NCBI GenBank assembly: GCA_020632875.1
Contig: JACKET010000019.1
Coordinates: 77,908 to 141,907, forward strand
Source of the DNA: Alphaproteobacteria bacterium
GTDB taxonomy: Bacteria; Myxococcota_A; UBA796; GCA-2862545
Reading direction: 5' to 3'
DNA: 64,000 nt
Shown: positions 34,275-42,561 of the stretch, piece by piece
Layout of the letters: the number at the start of each line of letters is the position of its first letter
Position numbering within the stretch: the first letter of the stretch is position 1
Notes under the pieces: model-generated
Told to the model about the DNA's origin: nothing
The model's database searches: none
The model's input: the letters and a program-made list of their open reading frames with translations, nothing else
Position numbers and translations under genes: made by a program

Positions 34275-36094
34275 ACGCCGAGCTTCACGCGGCGGGCCTC
34301 GACGGCCGCGCCTCGCATGAGGGCTTCGGCGATGCCGACGACGGTGCGCTTGGACACGTCTTCGAGCGCACCTCCGCGGGCCCATTCGTTGAATCCGCCC
34401 ATCGCGGGCCCGCACCAGATCTGGAAGTCGCGCTTCCGGTCGTCTTCGCCGAGGCGGGCCCAGCGGGAGGTCATGCCGAGGTACCAGCGGAAGGTCAGGG
34501 CCATCTTGTGGCGCGGGTCGCGCTCGGCCTTGGCCACCTGGGCCGGATCGCGCTGCTGCCAGTACTCCCGCGTGCCCTCCCAGACCTCGTCGAGCGAGCG
34601 CTTGAAGAACTGCTTCTCGATGCGGGACCGCTCCTTCTCGGGGATGGCCTCGATGGAGCCCGCGGTCTGGTACAGGTCGTAGAGGCGCTGGGCGCGCTGG
34701 GCGTACATCGAGCCGCGCGAGAGCACCTGGACCTTGGCGCCGATCTCGAACATGTCGGGCGCCGGACCGCTCGCCACGTCGGTGGGCGCGGCCTCGCCGA
34801 GCATGCCCTTCACGAGGTCGGACGTGCCGGCTTCGCGGGTCGCCTGGTTGACGGACCCGGTGAGCACGTAGTCGGCGCCCATCGCGAATGCGCCCCAGAT
34901 GGAGCCCGGCGTGCCGAGCCCCCCGGCGGCACCCACGTAGACGGGCTCGGCGTAGCGGTGCTCGGCGACCATCGCGTCGCGGAGGGCCAGCATCTGCGGG
35001 AGGAGCACGACGAGGGCGCGGTGGTCGGTGTGGCCGCCGGAGTCGGCCTCGGCGGTGATGCAGGACCCGACGGGGACCTTGCGGGCGAGCTCGAGCTGGT
35101 CGGCCGTGAGGTCGCCGCGGGCCACGAGCTGCTCGAGGATGTCGGAGGGGGCGGGCTGGAGGAAGTGGGTCGCGACCTCGGCGCGGCTGATCTTCGCGAA
35201 CACGGCGTTCGGACATACGATACGGCCGGATTCGTCGCGGTGGATGCCGGCGAGGCGGTAGCGGACGACGGCGGGCGTGAGCCGCATGTACGCGCTGGCG
35301 CTGACCTTCCGCACGCCGTGCTTCAGGTACAGGTCGACGGTCTCCTCCTCGACCGTGGGCTCGGCGGGGTTGTGGAGCAGGTTCGCGCCCCAGGCGCCGG
35401 TCGCGCGGGACGCGATGTCGGCGACGGCCTTGTCGACCGCGTCGAGCGGGAGGCCGCCCGCGCCGAAGAACCCGAGCAGCCCGGCGTTCGACATCGCGAC
35501 CACCAGGTCGGCCGACGCGATGCCACCGGCCATCGCGCCCGCGATGTAGGCCCACTTCACGCCATGGGCCGCGCAGAACCCCTTGCTGCCGAGGTCTTCG
35601 GGGCCCAGCGGACCGACGGAGCCCAGCAGCGGCAGCTGACCGAGGCCGGGACCGTGGGTGCCGGAGTCGTGGTACCGGATCTCGCCGTCGACGTCGCGCA
35701 CGGCGTAGACGGGCCGCGCGAGGTCGGCGAGCGCCTTGTTCTTCGACCGCTCGACGCCCGCGGGACGGAACCAGGCGCCCGGCCACGCGCTCTCGATGGG
35801 CGGGATGTCGACGCCCTGGTCGAGGATGACGTCGTCGTCCCACTGGACCGCGAGGCGCCCCCGGGTGCCCTCGCGCTGGAGGCGGATCTGCAGCCCGCCA
35901 TCGGCCAGCACGACGGAGCCCACCATCGGATCGCGCAGCACGCCCAGCAGCGGCGAGCGACCGAGGCTGTCGAAGGTCTCCTGCAGGCCTCCGCCCTCGC
36001 TCATGAGGTCTTCGGGCTCGCCGTTCGTGGGGACGATGCGCACGGCCGTGGCGCGGTATGCCGAGAGAGCCTGGAAGTGGGACGCCAGCGACAT
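34271..36094 (-). CDS. pfaD: PfaD-family enoyl reductase (stand-alone)
   Basis: PfaD proteins are FMN TIM-barrel (nitronate-monooxygenase-like) trans-acting enoyl reductases of PUFA synthases and trans-AT polyketide synthases. At 607 residues this has the full family length. Motifs: GSKGFCAAHGVKWAYIAGAM, GIASADLVVAMSNAGLLGFF, an EADSGGHTDHRALVVLLP His-containing active-site loop, VYVGAAGGLGTP, FAMGADYVLTGSVNQAT, and a C-terminal RWYLGMTSRWARLG and FQIWCGPAMGGFNEW block diagnostic of PfaD (TIGR02814). GGAGGTCCC precedes the ATG. No PUFA-synthase subunits adjoin it. It may act in trans for a synthase elsewhere, or supplement the megasynthase at 5.0-11.6 kb, which has its own fused copy. Confidence 0.9.
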   Translation of the reverse strand: MSLASHFQALSAYRATAVRIVPTNGEPEDLMSEGGGLQETFDSLGRSPLLGVLRDPMVGSVVLADGGLQIRLQREGTRGRLAVQWDDDVILDQGVDIPPIESAWPGAWFRPAGVERSKNKALADLARPVYAVRDVDGEIRYHDSGTHGPGLGQLPLLGSVGPLGPEDLGSKGFCAAHGVKWAYIAGAMAGGIASADLVVAMSNAGLLGFFGAGGLPLDAVDKAVADIASRATGAWGANLLHNPAEPTVEEETVDLYLKHGVRKVSASAYMRLTPAVVRYRLAGIHRDESGRIVCPNAVFAKISRAEVATHFLQPAPSDILEQLVARGDLTADQLELARKVPVGSCITAEADSGGHTDHRALVVLLPQMLALRDAMVAEHRYAEPVYVGAAGGLGTPGSIWGAFAMGADYVLTGSVNQATREAGTSDLVKGMLGEAAPTDVASGPAPDMFEIGAKVQVLSRGSMYAQRAQRLYDLYQTAGSIEAIPEKERSRIEKQFFKRSLDEVWEGTREYWQQRDPAQVAKAERDPRHKMALTFRWYLGMTSRWARLGEDDRKRDFQIWCGPAMGGFNEWARGGALEDVSKRTVVGIAEALMRGAAVEARRVKLGV

Positions 36095-36157
36095 GGGACC
36101 TCCGCCGGCCGACTAACGCAGGACCGCACGGCGGGCCCGGAGGGTTACGGGTCGGAC

Positions 36158-36901
36158 GTGCGCCTCCCCACGCTGGTGCTGCTGCCGGGGCTCGACGGGA
36201 CCGGGCTCTGCTTCGCGCCCCTCGTCGCGGAGCTCGACCCGCCGCCGACGGTCGTGCGCTACCCCGACGCGCCGCTCGACTTCGACGCCTGCGTCGCGCA
36301 CGTGCGAGCGGGCCTGCCGCGAGGTCCGTTCCTCCTGGTGGGCGAGTCGTTCAGCGGGCCCGTCGCCATCCGGCTGGCCGCGGAGCGCCCGGAGGGCTGC
36401 GTCGGGCTCGTGCTGGTCGCGACGTTCGCGCGGAACCCGGTGCCGCTGCCGGCATGGCTGGTGCAGATGGCGGCGCCCGGTCTGTTCGCGGTGTCCCCGC
36501 CGCCGTTCGCGGTCCGCGCGTTCCTGACAGGTCCCGACGCGACGGACGGGCTGGTGGGCCTGGTGCGTTCGTCGATCGCCGGCGTGTCGCGGAGCGTGCT
36601 GCGCCAGCGGCTCACCCTGGTGTCCGGGGTCGACGTGACCGACGACCTGGCGCGGGTGGACGTGCCGATCCTGTACCTCCAGGCGCTCCGCGACCGGCTC
36701 GTACGTCCCACATCGCTGGTGGAGATCCGGCGGGTGAGGCCCGACATCGCGGTCGAGACGCTCGACTGCGCCCACCTGGTGCTCCAGTGCCGTCCGGTCG
36801 AGGCGCTGGAGCGGATCCGGGCCTGGTGGTCATCGGACGAGACGCGTGATCCCGTCGCGCAGGTGGGCGGTGTTGAAGTTCAGGAGGAGCCCGACCGATA
36901 G
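36158..36901 (+). CDS. Alpha/beta hydrolase
   Basis: A 247-residue serine hydrolase of the alpha/beta fold. Visible elements: oxyanion region LLPGLDGTGLCF (8-19), nucleophile Ser64 in the elbow VGESFSGP, an Asp in LQALRDRLVRP and a terminal His in LDCAHLVLQ, giving a plausible catalytic triad. The GTG start at 36158 has GGAGG about 15 nt upstream, which is long spacing, so the start is provisional; it is divergent from pfaD with 63 bp between starts. The last 72 bp overlap the 3' end of the convergent GxxExxY gene, so the C-terminal ~24 residues (after RAWWSSD) may be an extension caused by insertion of that module. Confidence 0.8.
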   Translation: MRLPTLVLLPGLDGTGLCFAPLVAELDPPPTVVRYPDAPLDFDACVAHVRAGLPRGPFLLVGESFSGPVAIRLAAERPEGCVGLVLVATFARNPVPLPAWLVQMAAPGLFAVSPPPFAVRAFLTGPDATDGLVGLVRSSIAGVSRSVLRQRLTLVSGVDVTDDLARVDVPILYLQALRDRLVRPTSLVEIRRVRPDIAVETLDCAHLVLQCRPVEALERIRAWWSSDETRDPVAQVGGVEVQEEPDR

Positions 36902-37204
36902 GCCAGCGAGGCGCAGGTACGACAGCACCTGCGCCTTGTGCACGGGATGCACCTCCCGCAACGCCTTCACCTCGACGACGACGGCATCCGCCACGACGAG
37001 GTCGAGGCGCAGGTCCATGCCGATGAGGTGGCCCTTGTAGCGAATGGGCACCTCCACCTGGGTGGCGACATGAATGCCCCGCTCGCGCAGCTCGGTGGCC
37101 AGGCAGCGCTCGTAGACGGACTCGAGCAGACCTGGCCCGAGCAGGGTGTGGACCTCGAACGCCGAGGACAGGATGGCATCGGTGAGATCGGTGTGTTGCA
37201 GCAT
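36830..37204 (-). CDS. GxxExxY-family protein, PD-(D/E)XK nuclease-like
   Basis: A 124-residue protein of the GxxExxY family (TIGR04256-type; PDDEXK_3-like). The signature is seen in LLGPGLLESVYERCL (GLLESVY). The nuclease-like core is a strand with Asp (GMDLRLDLVV) followed by VVVEVKAL, i.e. the ExK of PD-(D/E)XK enzymes; the family ends in GLLLNFNTAHLRDGI, typical of it. The frame runs 130 codons further upstream through the repeat array, but the real start is the ATG at 37204, preceded by GGAGGAGG. It lies directly beside array E of dispersed palindromic repeats, and its 3' end overlaps the convergent hydrolase. Biochemical function is unknown; a DNA role linked to the repeats is a hypothesis. 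Confidence 0.87.
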   Translation of the reverse strand: MLQHTDLTDAILSSAFEVHTLLGPGLLESVYERCLATELRERGIHVATQVEVPIRYKGHLIGMDLRLDLVVADAVVVEVKALREVHPVHKAQVLSYLRLAGLSVGLLLNFNTAHLRDGITRLVR

Positions 37205-37319
37205 TGGACCTCCTCCCGCCCCTGGAGCAAGCCCGATGCCTGGCGATATTCGAGTTTTGCGCGAAGACGGGGCGACGGAAGTCGTCAGTTCGTCGTCCGA
37301 TTCTCGTTCCCTGGAGGGT

Positions 37320-38700
37320 GAGGAGCCGCTCTGGCGGGACGTTCGGAGACCAGGGTGTTCCGGCGCGCGTTCTCTCAGCACGGAGGACTCTGCGTCCCTC
37401 CCGTCCTCCGATCCTCCGTGCTGAAGAATCGGCGCGGTACGACGGGCTCTCCGGCGGGACGTTCGGAGACCGGCGTGTTCCGGCGCGCGTTCTCTCAGCA
37501 CGGAGGACACGGAGGCACGGAGGGCACGGAGGTTCCGATGGGGCCGATGTGGATCCGGGAGTTGGGGGCCTGCAACGGCCTCGAACGTCGAGCTCACCAG
37601 AGCACGCGTGCGCCGGCTGGGCCTTTCGTGCGGCTCGTCCTCGGGGACTGAAGCATGCTCGGCCCGACGACGATGGACTCAGCGTCCCTCCCGTCCTCCG
37701 ATCCTCCGTGCTGAGAAATCGGCCCGGTACGACGGGCTCTCCGGCGGGACGTTCGGAGACCAGGGTGTTCCGGCGCGCGTTCTCTCAGCACGGAGGACGC
37801 GGAGGGAAGGAGGGCACGGAGGTTGGAGGGGCCGACGTGGATCCGGGGGTTGGGGGCCTGCAACGGCTTCGAACGTCGAGCTCACCAGAGCACGCGTGCG
37901 CCGGCTGGGCCTTTCGTGCGGCTCGTCTTCGGGGACCGAAGGACGCTCGCCCGACGACGACGGACTCCGCGTCCCTCCCGTCCTCCGATCCTCCGTGCTG
38001 AGAAATCGGCCCGGTACGACGGGCTCTCCGGCGGGACGTTCGGAGACCAGGGTGTTCCGGCGCGCGTTCTCTCAGCACGGAGGACGCGGAGGGACGGAGG
38101 GCACGGAGGTTCGATGGGACCGACGGAAATCTGCGGGTTGGGGGGCAGTTGGGGGCCTGCAACGGCCTGGAGCGTCGAGCTCACCAGAGCACGCGTGCGC
38201 CGGCTGGGCCTTTCGTGCGGCTCGTCCTCGGGGACCGAAGCATGCTCGGCCCGACGACGACGGACTCAGCGTCCCTCCCGTCCTCCGATCCTCCGTGCTG
38301 AGAAATCGGCCCGGTACGACGGGCTCTCCGGCGGGACGTTCGGAGACCAGGGTGTTCCGGCGCGCGTTCTCTCAGCACGGAGGAGGCGGAGGGACGGAGG
38401 GCACGGAGGTTCGATGGGACCGACGGAAATCTGCGGGTTGGGGGGCAGTTGGGGGCCTGCAACGGCCTGGAGCGTCGAGCTCACCAGAGCACGCGTGCGC
38501 CAGCTGGGCCTTTCGTGCGGCTCGTCTTCGGGGACCGAAGCACGCTCGCCCGACGACGACGGACTCCGCGTCCCTCCCGTCCTCCGATCCTCCGTGCTGA
38601 GAAATCGGCCCGGTACGACGGGCTCTCCGGCGGGACGTTGGGAGACCAGGGAGTTCCGGCGCGCGTTCTCTCAGCGCGGAGGACACAGAGGGTCGGAGGC
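37320..38700. repeat. Tandem array of ~290-300 bp hairpin units (array E), inverted relative to array A
   Basis: The 1.5 kb between the GxxExxY gene and msrB contains six copies of the right-arm landmark TCTCTCAGCACGGAGG (near 37371, 37491, 37781, 38068, 38368 and 38667, the last with one change). Spacings are about 120, 290, 287, 300 and 299 bp. Between paired arms lies a conserved ~70-bp loop containing GGCTCTCCGGCGGGACGTTC, so each unit can fold into a long hairpin. The linker holds CTCACCAGAGCACGCGTGCG. Sequence agreement with array A (1.9-3.0 kb) is near identity but in inverse orientation. The 115 bp before the array (37205-37320) is unique and probably the GxxExxY leader. No gene is supported here. 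Confidence 0.85.
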
Positions 38701-38732
38701 CGGCGCCGGACCTCGATCCGAGGTTCTGCCGA

Positions 38733-39257
38733 CTACTCGTGCTTCTCTTCGGCCTTCGCGCCCGGCACCGGCTTCTTCTCGAGGACGTTGCCGTTGATGC
38801 AGTACCGCATGCCCGTGGGCTTGGGGCCGTCGTTGAAGACGTGGCCCAGGTGCCCGCCGCAGCGCGCGCATGTGACTTCGGTGCGGATCATGCCGTACGA
38901 CACGTCGGAGTGCTCGTCGATGCGGTCGTCGGCGATCGGCTTGAACCACGACGGCCAGCCGGTGCCGCTGTCGAACTTCTGATCGCTGTGGAACAGCTCG
39001 AGCCCGCACGCCGCACAGACGTAGACGCCCGGCTCCTTGCTGTCCCAGTACTTGCCCGTGAACGCGCGCTCGGTGCCCTTGTCGCGGAGGATGCGGTACT
39101 GCTCGGCCGTGAGCTGCTGCTTCCACTCGGCGTCGGTCTTCACCACGCGGTCGGACCGGCTCGGCGGCGCGTTCTCGCCCCCCGCGAAGGCGGTGCGGTA
39201 CACCGCGAAGAAGAACACGGCGAGCACGGCGAAGACGGCGATCGAGGTCTTGTTCAT
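38733..39257 (-). CDS. msrB: Peptide-methionine (R)-S-oxide reductase, membrane-anchored or secreted
   Basis: Reduces methionine-R-sulfoxide in oxidised proteins. The 174-residue protein has the Zn-binding Cys pairs C81/C84 (CAACGLELF) and C130/C133 (CARCGGHLGH), the substrate loop SGTGWPSWF and the catalytic Cys153 in MRYCINGN. Unlike cytosolic MsrB it begins with a hydrophobic segment (residues 4-25, SIAVFAVLAVFFFAVYRTAFAG), so it is exported or anchored facing the periplasm, a place where oxidative damage is common. The start at 39257 follows GGAG. The C-terminus is charged (EEKHE). It lies 62 bp downstream of a lipoprotein gene on the same strand and may be in the asd transcript. Confidence 0.93.
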   Translation of the reverse strand: MNKTSIAVFAVLAVFFFAVYRTAFAGGENAPPSRSDRVVKTDAEWKQQLTAEQYRILRDKGTERAFTGKYWDSKEPGVYVCAACGLELFHSDQKFDSGTGWPSWFKPIADDRIDEHSDVSYGMIRTEVTCARCGGHLGHVFNDGPKPTGMRYCINGNVLEKKPVPGAKAEEKHE

Positions 39258-39319
39258 GAGAGCTCCGTAACCCGGGTGACCGGGATTCACCTTCGTCTAC
39301 GGCCGACGCGGGCCGATGG

Positions 39320-40393
39320 TTACAGCGCGAACGTCACGACGACCGGAACGCCCGCCTCGTCGAGCCCGACCGGGATGATCTCCGCGATCGCGCCGTGCTG
39401 GACGCCCTCGCCCACGTCGACCGTCTGCACGGTGCCCTCGAACGCGTAGTCGAACGCCGACAGCTGCGTGCCCGGGCTGAAGTTCGTCGCGTGCCCGCTC
39501 GCCACGTCGTCCGCGGCGCTGGCATCCAGGTGCAGCGTGCGCACGTACGCGCCCCGATCCTCGCCCACCTCGTGGAACGTGAAGTCGAAGCGGCTCCAGC
39601 CCACGAGGGGGTCGCCGAGGTCGGTGCCGAGCGTGCGCTGCGACCAGTCGGGGTCGGGCTGCTCGCCCGGCGACGTGGGGGACCCGGTGTAGGCGTACTG
39701 CATGGACTGCGACACGGTGACCGTCTCGGCGGCCTCTTCGGTGACGGCGACGAGGACCTCGACCCTCAGCGCGATGCGCGCCTGGTCGATCACGGCGTCG
39801 ATGCACTGGCGCTCGTCCTCGTGGGTGAGGCCGGCCTGGAAGCGCCCCGTGACGTCGAGCGTGACGGACTTCCCGTCGCCGGAGAGCACCGGCTCGCCGA
39901 GCTCGATGCCGAGGGACTTCGGGATCCAGCCGTTCTTCGGCTGGTAGCAGGCGGTGCCGCCGGACAGCGGGACGGCGGTGTCGAAGCTGTACCCGCGGAT
40001 GACGGCGGTGGGCGTGCCCGTCGCTTCGGCGGGCAGATCGACGGTGATCGAGGCGGTCTCGCCGTCGGCGTCGATCTCGAGCTGCGCGCTGCCGGACCCG
40101 AAGACGGCCGTGGTGCTGGTGACCCGTCCCCAGCCGATGCGGATGTCGGCGTTGTCGAAGAACGGGAACTCGTCGCAGGTGTCGGGGTCGCACTGCGCGT
40201 CGAGCTCGGTGACGACGTTCGTGGTCGACGTGCCGCCGACGATGGACGCATACGCGTCGGAGTCGGTGACGCCGAGCTCGACGTGCGACATGCGGTGGTT
40301 GAAGAACTCCCAGCCGTAGCCGCTCGACTCCATCCACACGCCCGTGCTCTCGACGGGCTGCTTGCACGCGAACAACGCGACGAGCGCGATCAT
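39320..40393 (-). CDS. Predicted lipoprotein of unknown function
   Basis: A 357-residue protein with a very short lipoprotein-type signal, MIALVALFAC, leaving Cys10 for lipidation, followed by KQPVESTGV. The remainder is beta-rich with no recognised catalytic motif; it contains three mature Cys at CDPDTC and ACYQP and several YAFEGTVQTV-like strands. AGGAGG lies 5 nt before the ATG. The start overlaps the stop of asd by 4 nt (ATGA on the minus strand), so it is co-translated with a lysine/threonine/methionine-pathway enzyme although it is a surface protein; this may simply reflect genome compaction. Confidence 0.78.
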   Translation of the reverse strand: MIALVALFACKQPVESTGVWMESSGYGWEFFNHRMSHVELGVTDSDAYASIVGGTSTTNVVTELDAQCDPDTCDEFPFFDNADIRIGWGRVTSTTAVFGSGSAQLEIDADGETASITVDLPAEATGTPTAVIRGYSFDTAVPLSGGTACYQPKNGWIPKSLGIELGEPVLSGDGKSVTLDVTGRFQAGLTHEDERQCIDAVIDQARIALRVEVLVAVTEEAAETVTVSQSMQYAYTGSPTSPGEQPDPDWSQRTLGTDLGDPLVGWSRFDFTFHEVGEDRGAYVRTLHLDASAADDVASGHATNFSPGTQLSAFDYAFEGTVQTVDVGEGVQHGAIAEIIPVGLDEAGVPVVVTFAL

Positions 40394-41433
40394 CCGGACC
40401 TCCTGGAGAGCATGAGCTCGGCGTTCAGGATGGCCGCTCCCGCCGCGCCCCGCACGGTGTTGTGCGCCAGCACGAAGAGCTTGAGCCCCATCACGTCGCA
40501 CTTCTCGACGCGCCCGAACGTGACCGCCATGCCGGCGCCGTTGTCGATGTCGAAGCGGGGCGACGGGCGGTCGCGCGCGGTGCGGTGCACGAGGAGCGGG
40601 TCGGGCGAGGTGGGCAGCGGAAGGCCGCGGAAGCCCGCCAGCAGCGCGGTGGCGTCGGCTGGCGAGATGGGGTCTCGCGTCTTCACGTGGACCGCGACGA
40701 GGTGGCCGTCTGCGACCGCGACCCGCACGCAGCGCGCGCTCATCGCGAAGTCGGCGAGATCGACGCCCGATTCGCCCACCGTGCCGAGGATCTTCTTCGG
40801 CTCGAGCGCGAGCTTCTCCTCTTCGTTGCCCGCATGCGGGTGGACGTTGCCGACCATGTCCCACGCGCTCTCGCCCGGGTATCCGGCGCCGGAGACCGCC
40901 TGGTAGCTCGCCACCGTGACCGCCTCGACGCCCACGGCGCGCATGAGCGGCGCGAGCGCGATGGCGACCGGCATGGACGTGCAGTTGGGGTTCGTGACGA
41001 TGGAGCCCGGCGTGCGCTGACGCTCGCACAGCACGAGGTGATCGGCGTTGATCTCGGGGATCACGAGCGGAACGTCGGGATCCATGCGGTGGGCGCTGGC
41101 GTTCGACACGACCGTCCAGCCGGCTTCGGCGAACGGCTTCTCGATCTCCTTCGCGGCACCGGCGTCGAGGGCGGACAGCGCGAAGCCCGGCCGGCCGCCC
41201 GTCAGCGCGAGCATCTCGCCCGGATCGCAGGGCCGCACGAGCTCGTCGTCGAGCCCGCAGTACGGCTCGCCCGGGAGCCGCCACGCACACGCCTCGGAAT
41301 ACGGGCGCCCCGCGGACCGCTCGGACGCCGCGAGCCCGACCAGCTCGAGCCAGGGGTGGTCGCTCAGCAGCTGCACCGCGCGCTGGCCCACCATCCCGGT
41401 GGCTCCCAGCACGACGACGGGCGCTCTCTCCAT
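40390..41433 (-). CDS. asd: Aspartate-semialdehyde dehydrogenase (archaeal/fungal-type)
   Basis: Reduces aspartyl-4-phosphate to aspartate semialdehyde with NADPH, at the branch to lysine/diaminopimelate, threonine and methionine. The 347-residue protein has the Rossmann motif GATGMVG (10-16), catalytic Cys151 in TNPNCTSMPV and downstream SYQAVSGAGYPG. The PNCTSMPV form and overall length point to the TIGR00978 branch found in archaea, fungi and some bacteria rather than the classic bacterial Asd. The catalytic His is probably in VAVHVKTRDP. It is divergent from the Mpo1-like gene (about 120 bp between starts) and overlaps the lipoprotein gene downstream. Confidence 0.93.
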   Translation of the reverse strand: MERAPVVVLGATGMVGQRAVQLLSDHPWLELVGLAASERSAGRPYSEACAWRLPGEPYCGLDDELVRPCDPGEMLALTGGRPGFALSALDAGAAKEIEKPFAEAGWTVVSNASAHRMDPDVPLVIPEINADHLVLCERQRTPGSIVTNPNCTSMPVAIALAPLMRAVGVEAVTVASYQAVSGAGYPGESAWDMVGNVHPHAGNEEEKLALEPKKILGTVGESGVDLADFAMSARCVRVAVADGHLVAVHVKTRDPISPADATALLAGFRGLPLPTSPDPLLVHRTARDRPSPRFDIDNGAGMAVTFGRVEKCDVMGLKLFVLAHNTVRGAAGAAILNAELMLSRRSG

Positions 41434-41555
41434 GTCGCTCCTCCACGCTCTGTCCTGACGCGTATCCAGACCTCGACGGGGAGTCCCGTTCGTGGGGACC
41501 GCACTGGCGGATCCGCGTGCGGGCGTTATTCGCGACCATCCGTCGGAGGTCCGCC

Positions 41556-41933
41556 ATGTCCGAAGCCCGCTACGAGTCGTTCGAGGAGTTCTGGCCGTAC
41601 TACCTCTCCGAGCACCGCAACCCGGTGTGCCGGGGCCTCCACTACGTCGGGACGAGCACGGGGATCGCGGTCCTGGGCCTCGGCATCCTCACGCTCAACC
41701 CGTTCGCGCTGCCCGCGGCGCTCGTCACGGGCTACGGCGGCGCCTGGGTCGGCCACTTCATCATCGAGAAGAACCGCCCGGCGACCTTCAAGTACCCGGG
41801 GTTCTCGCTGCGCGGCGACTTCCGCATGCTGAAGCTCAAGCTCACGGGCAAGCTCCACGACGACCCCGCCTACGTCTCCGTCATCAAGAACGGGCAGGAG
41901 CCCCCTCCCCCGCGCGCTGCGGCAACGGCCTGA
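41556..41933 (+). CDS. Mpo1-like (DUF962) membrane protein
   Basis: Members include yeast Mpo1, an Fe(II)-dependent dioxygenase in 2-hydroxy fatty-acid alpha-oxidation. The 125-residue protein has the family N-terminus SFEEFWPYYLSEHRNPVCR and the histidines thought to bind iron (LSEHRN, GLHYVGT, WVGHFIIEKNRP). Two hydrophobic helices (GIAVLGLGILTLNPFALPAA and the following segment) make it an integral membrane protein. The start at 41556 follows GGAGGT; an in-frame ATG upstream is less likely. It is followed after 24 bp by another membrane protein gene on the same strand. Confidence 0.85.
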   Translation: MSEARYESFEEFWPYYLSEHRNPVCRGLHYVGTSTGIAVLGLGILTLNPFALPAALVTGYGGAWVGHFIIEKNRPATFKYPGFSLRGDFRMLKLKLTGKLHDDPAYVSVIKNGQEPPPPRAAATA

Positions 41934-41957
41934 TTCCACGGGGATAGGCTACGCCCC

Positions 41958-42470
41958 ATGAGCACGGACGTCCGCTCGCTGCCCGACAGCACCCTCAACC
42001 TGTACCTGTACGGGCTGGGCGCCTGGGCCGTGGCGCTGCTCGCCCTCCTCCCCCTCGGCCGCATCGAGCTCGCCATCCCGCTGAGCTACCTCGTCGCGCT
42101 GTGGCAGGCGGGGCTGACGATCTGGTGGGGCCCGCGGATGCTCGGGCGCTACTCCGCGGGCGAGTTCACCCGCGCCGAAGCCGACGAGGGCGTGCGTTCC
42201 GTCGGCAAGCTCCTCTCCGCGTCCAGCCTGCTGCCCGCGATCGTGTTCATGGCCCGCGACCCGCTCCAGCCGTCGAGCTGGACGGCCACCCTCTCCATCG
42301 TGGCCGTCGCGGCGATCGGCTATTTCGGCTCGTCCCTGGCGGTCCGCCTGTCGAATCGGTGGACCCACACGCTCGTGCTCGCCGCCGCCGCCCTCACCCT
42401 GCCGATCAACGCGACGGGAGCGGTCTCGTTCGCCGCTGCATACGGGCTCTTCGACCGTTTCCTGGAGTGA
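41958..42470 (+). CDS. Hypothetical multi-pass membrane protein
   Basis: A 170-residue protein with about five hydrophobic segments (LYGLGAWAVALLALLPLG; LAIPLSYLVALWQAGLTIWW; LSASSLLPAIVFMA; LSIVAVAAIGYFGSSLAV; LVLAAAALTLPINATGAVSF). No motif points to transport or catalysis. It follows the Mpo1-like gene at short spacing and precedes parC by about 90 bp, so it may be in the same transcript as the former. The coding call rests on codon use consistent with neighbours and the clean amphipathic/hydrophobic pattern; I do not recognise the family. Confidence 0.72.
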   Translation: MSTDVRSLPDSTLNLYLYGLGAWAVALLALLPLGRIELAIPLSYLVALWQAGLTIWWGPRMLGRYSAGEFTRAEADEGVRSVGKLLSASSLLPAIVFMARDPLQPSSWTATLSIVAVAAIGYFGSSLAVRLSNRWTHTLVLAAAALTLPINATGAVSFAAAYGLFDRFLE

Positions 42471-42561
42471 CCCGGGCTGATATAGTGCGGGCCCGCTCGA
42501 AGCGCCGTCCGCGCGCTGTCCGCACTCCCTTCATCCCGTTGTCCAGCCGTCGGAGCCCCGC

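Noticed and set aside
37205..37597. N-terminal extension of the GxxExxY protein through the repeat array
   Set aside because: The extension encodes repeat-derived low-complexity sequence; a strong GGAGGAGG precedes the internal ATG at 37204, where the family homology begins.
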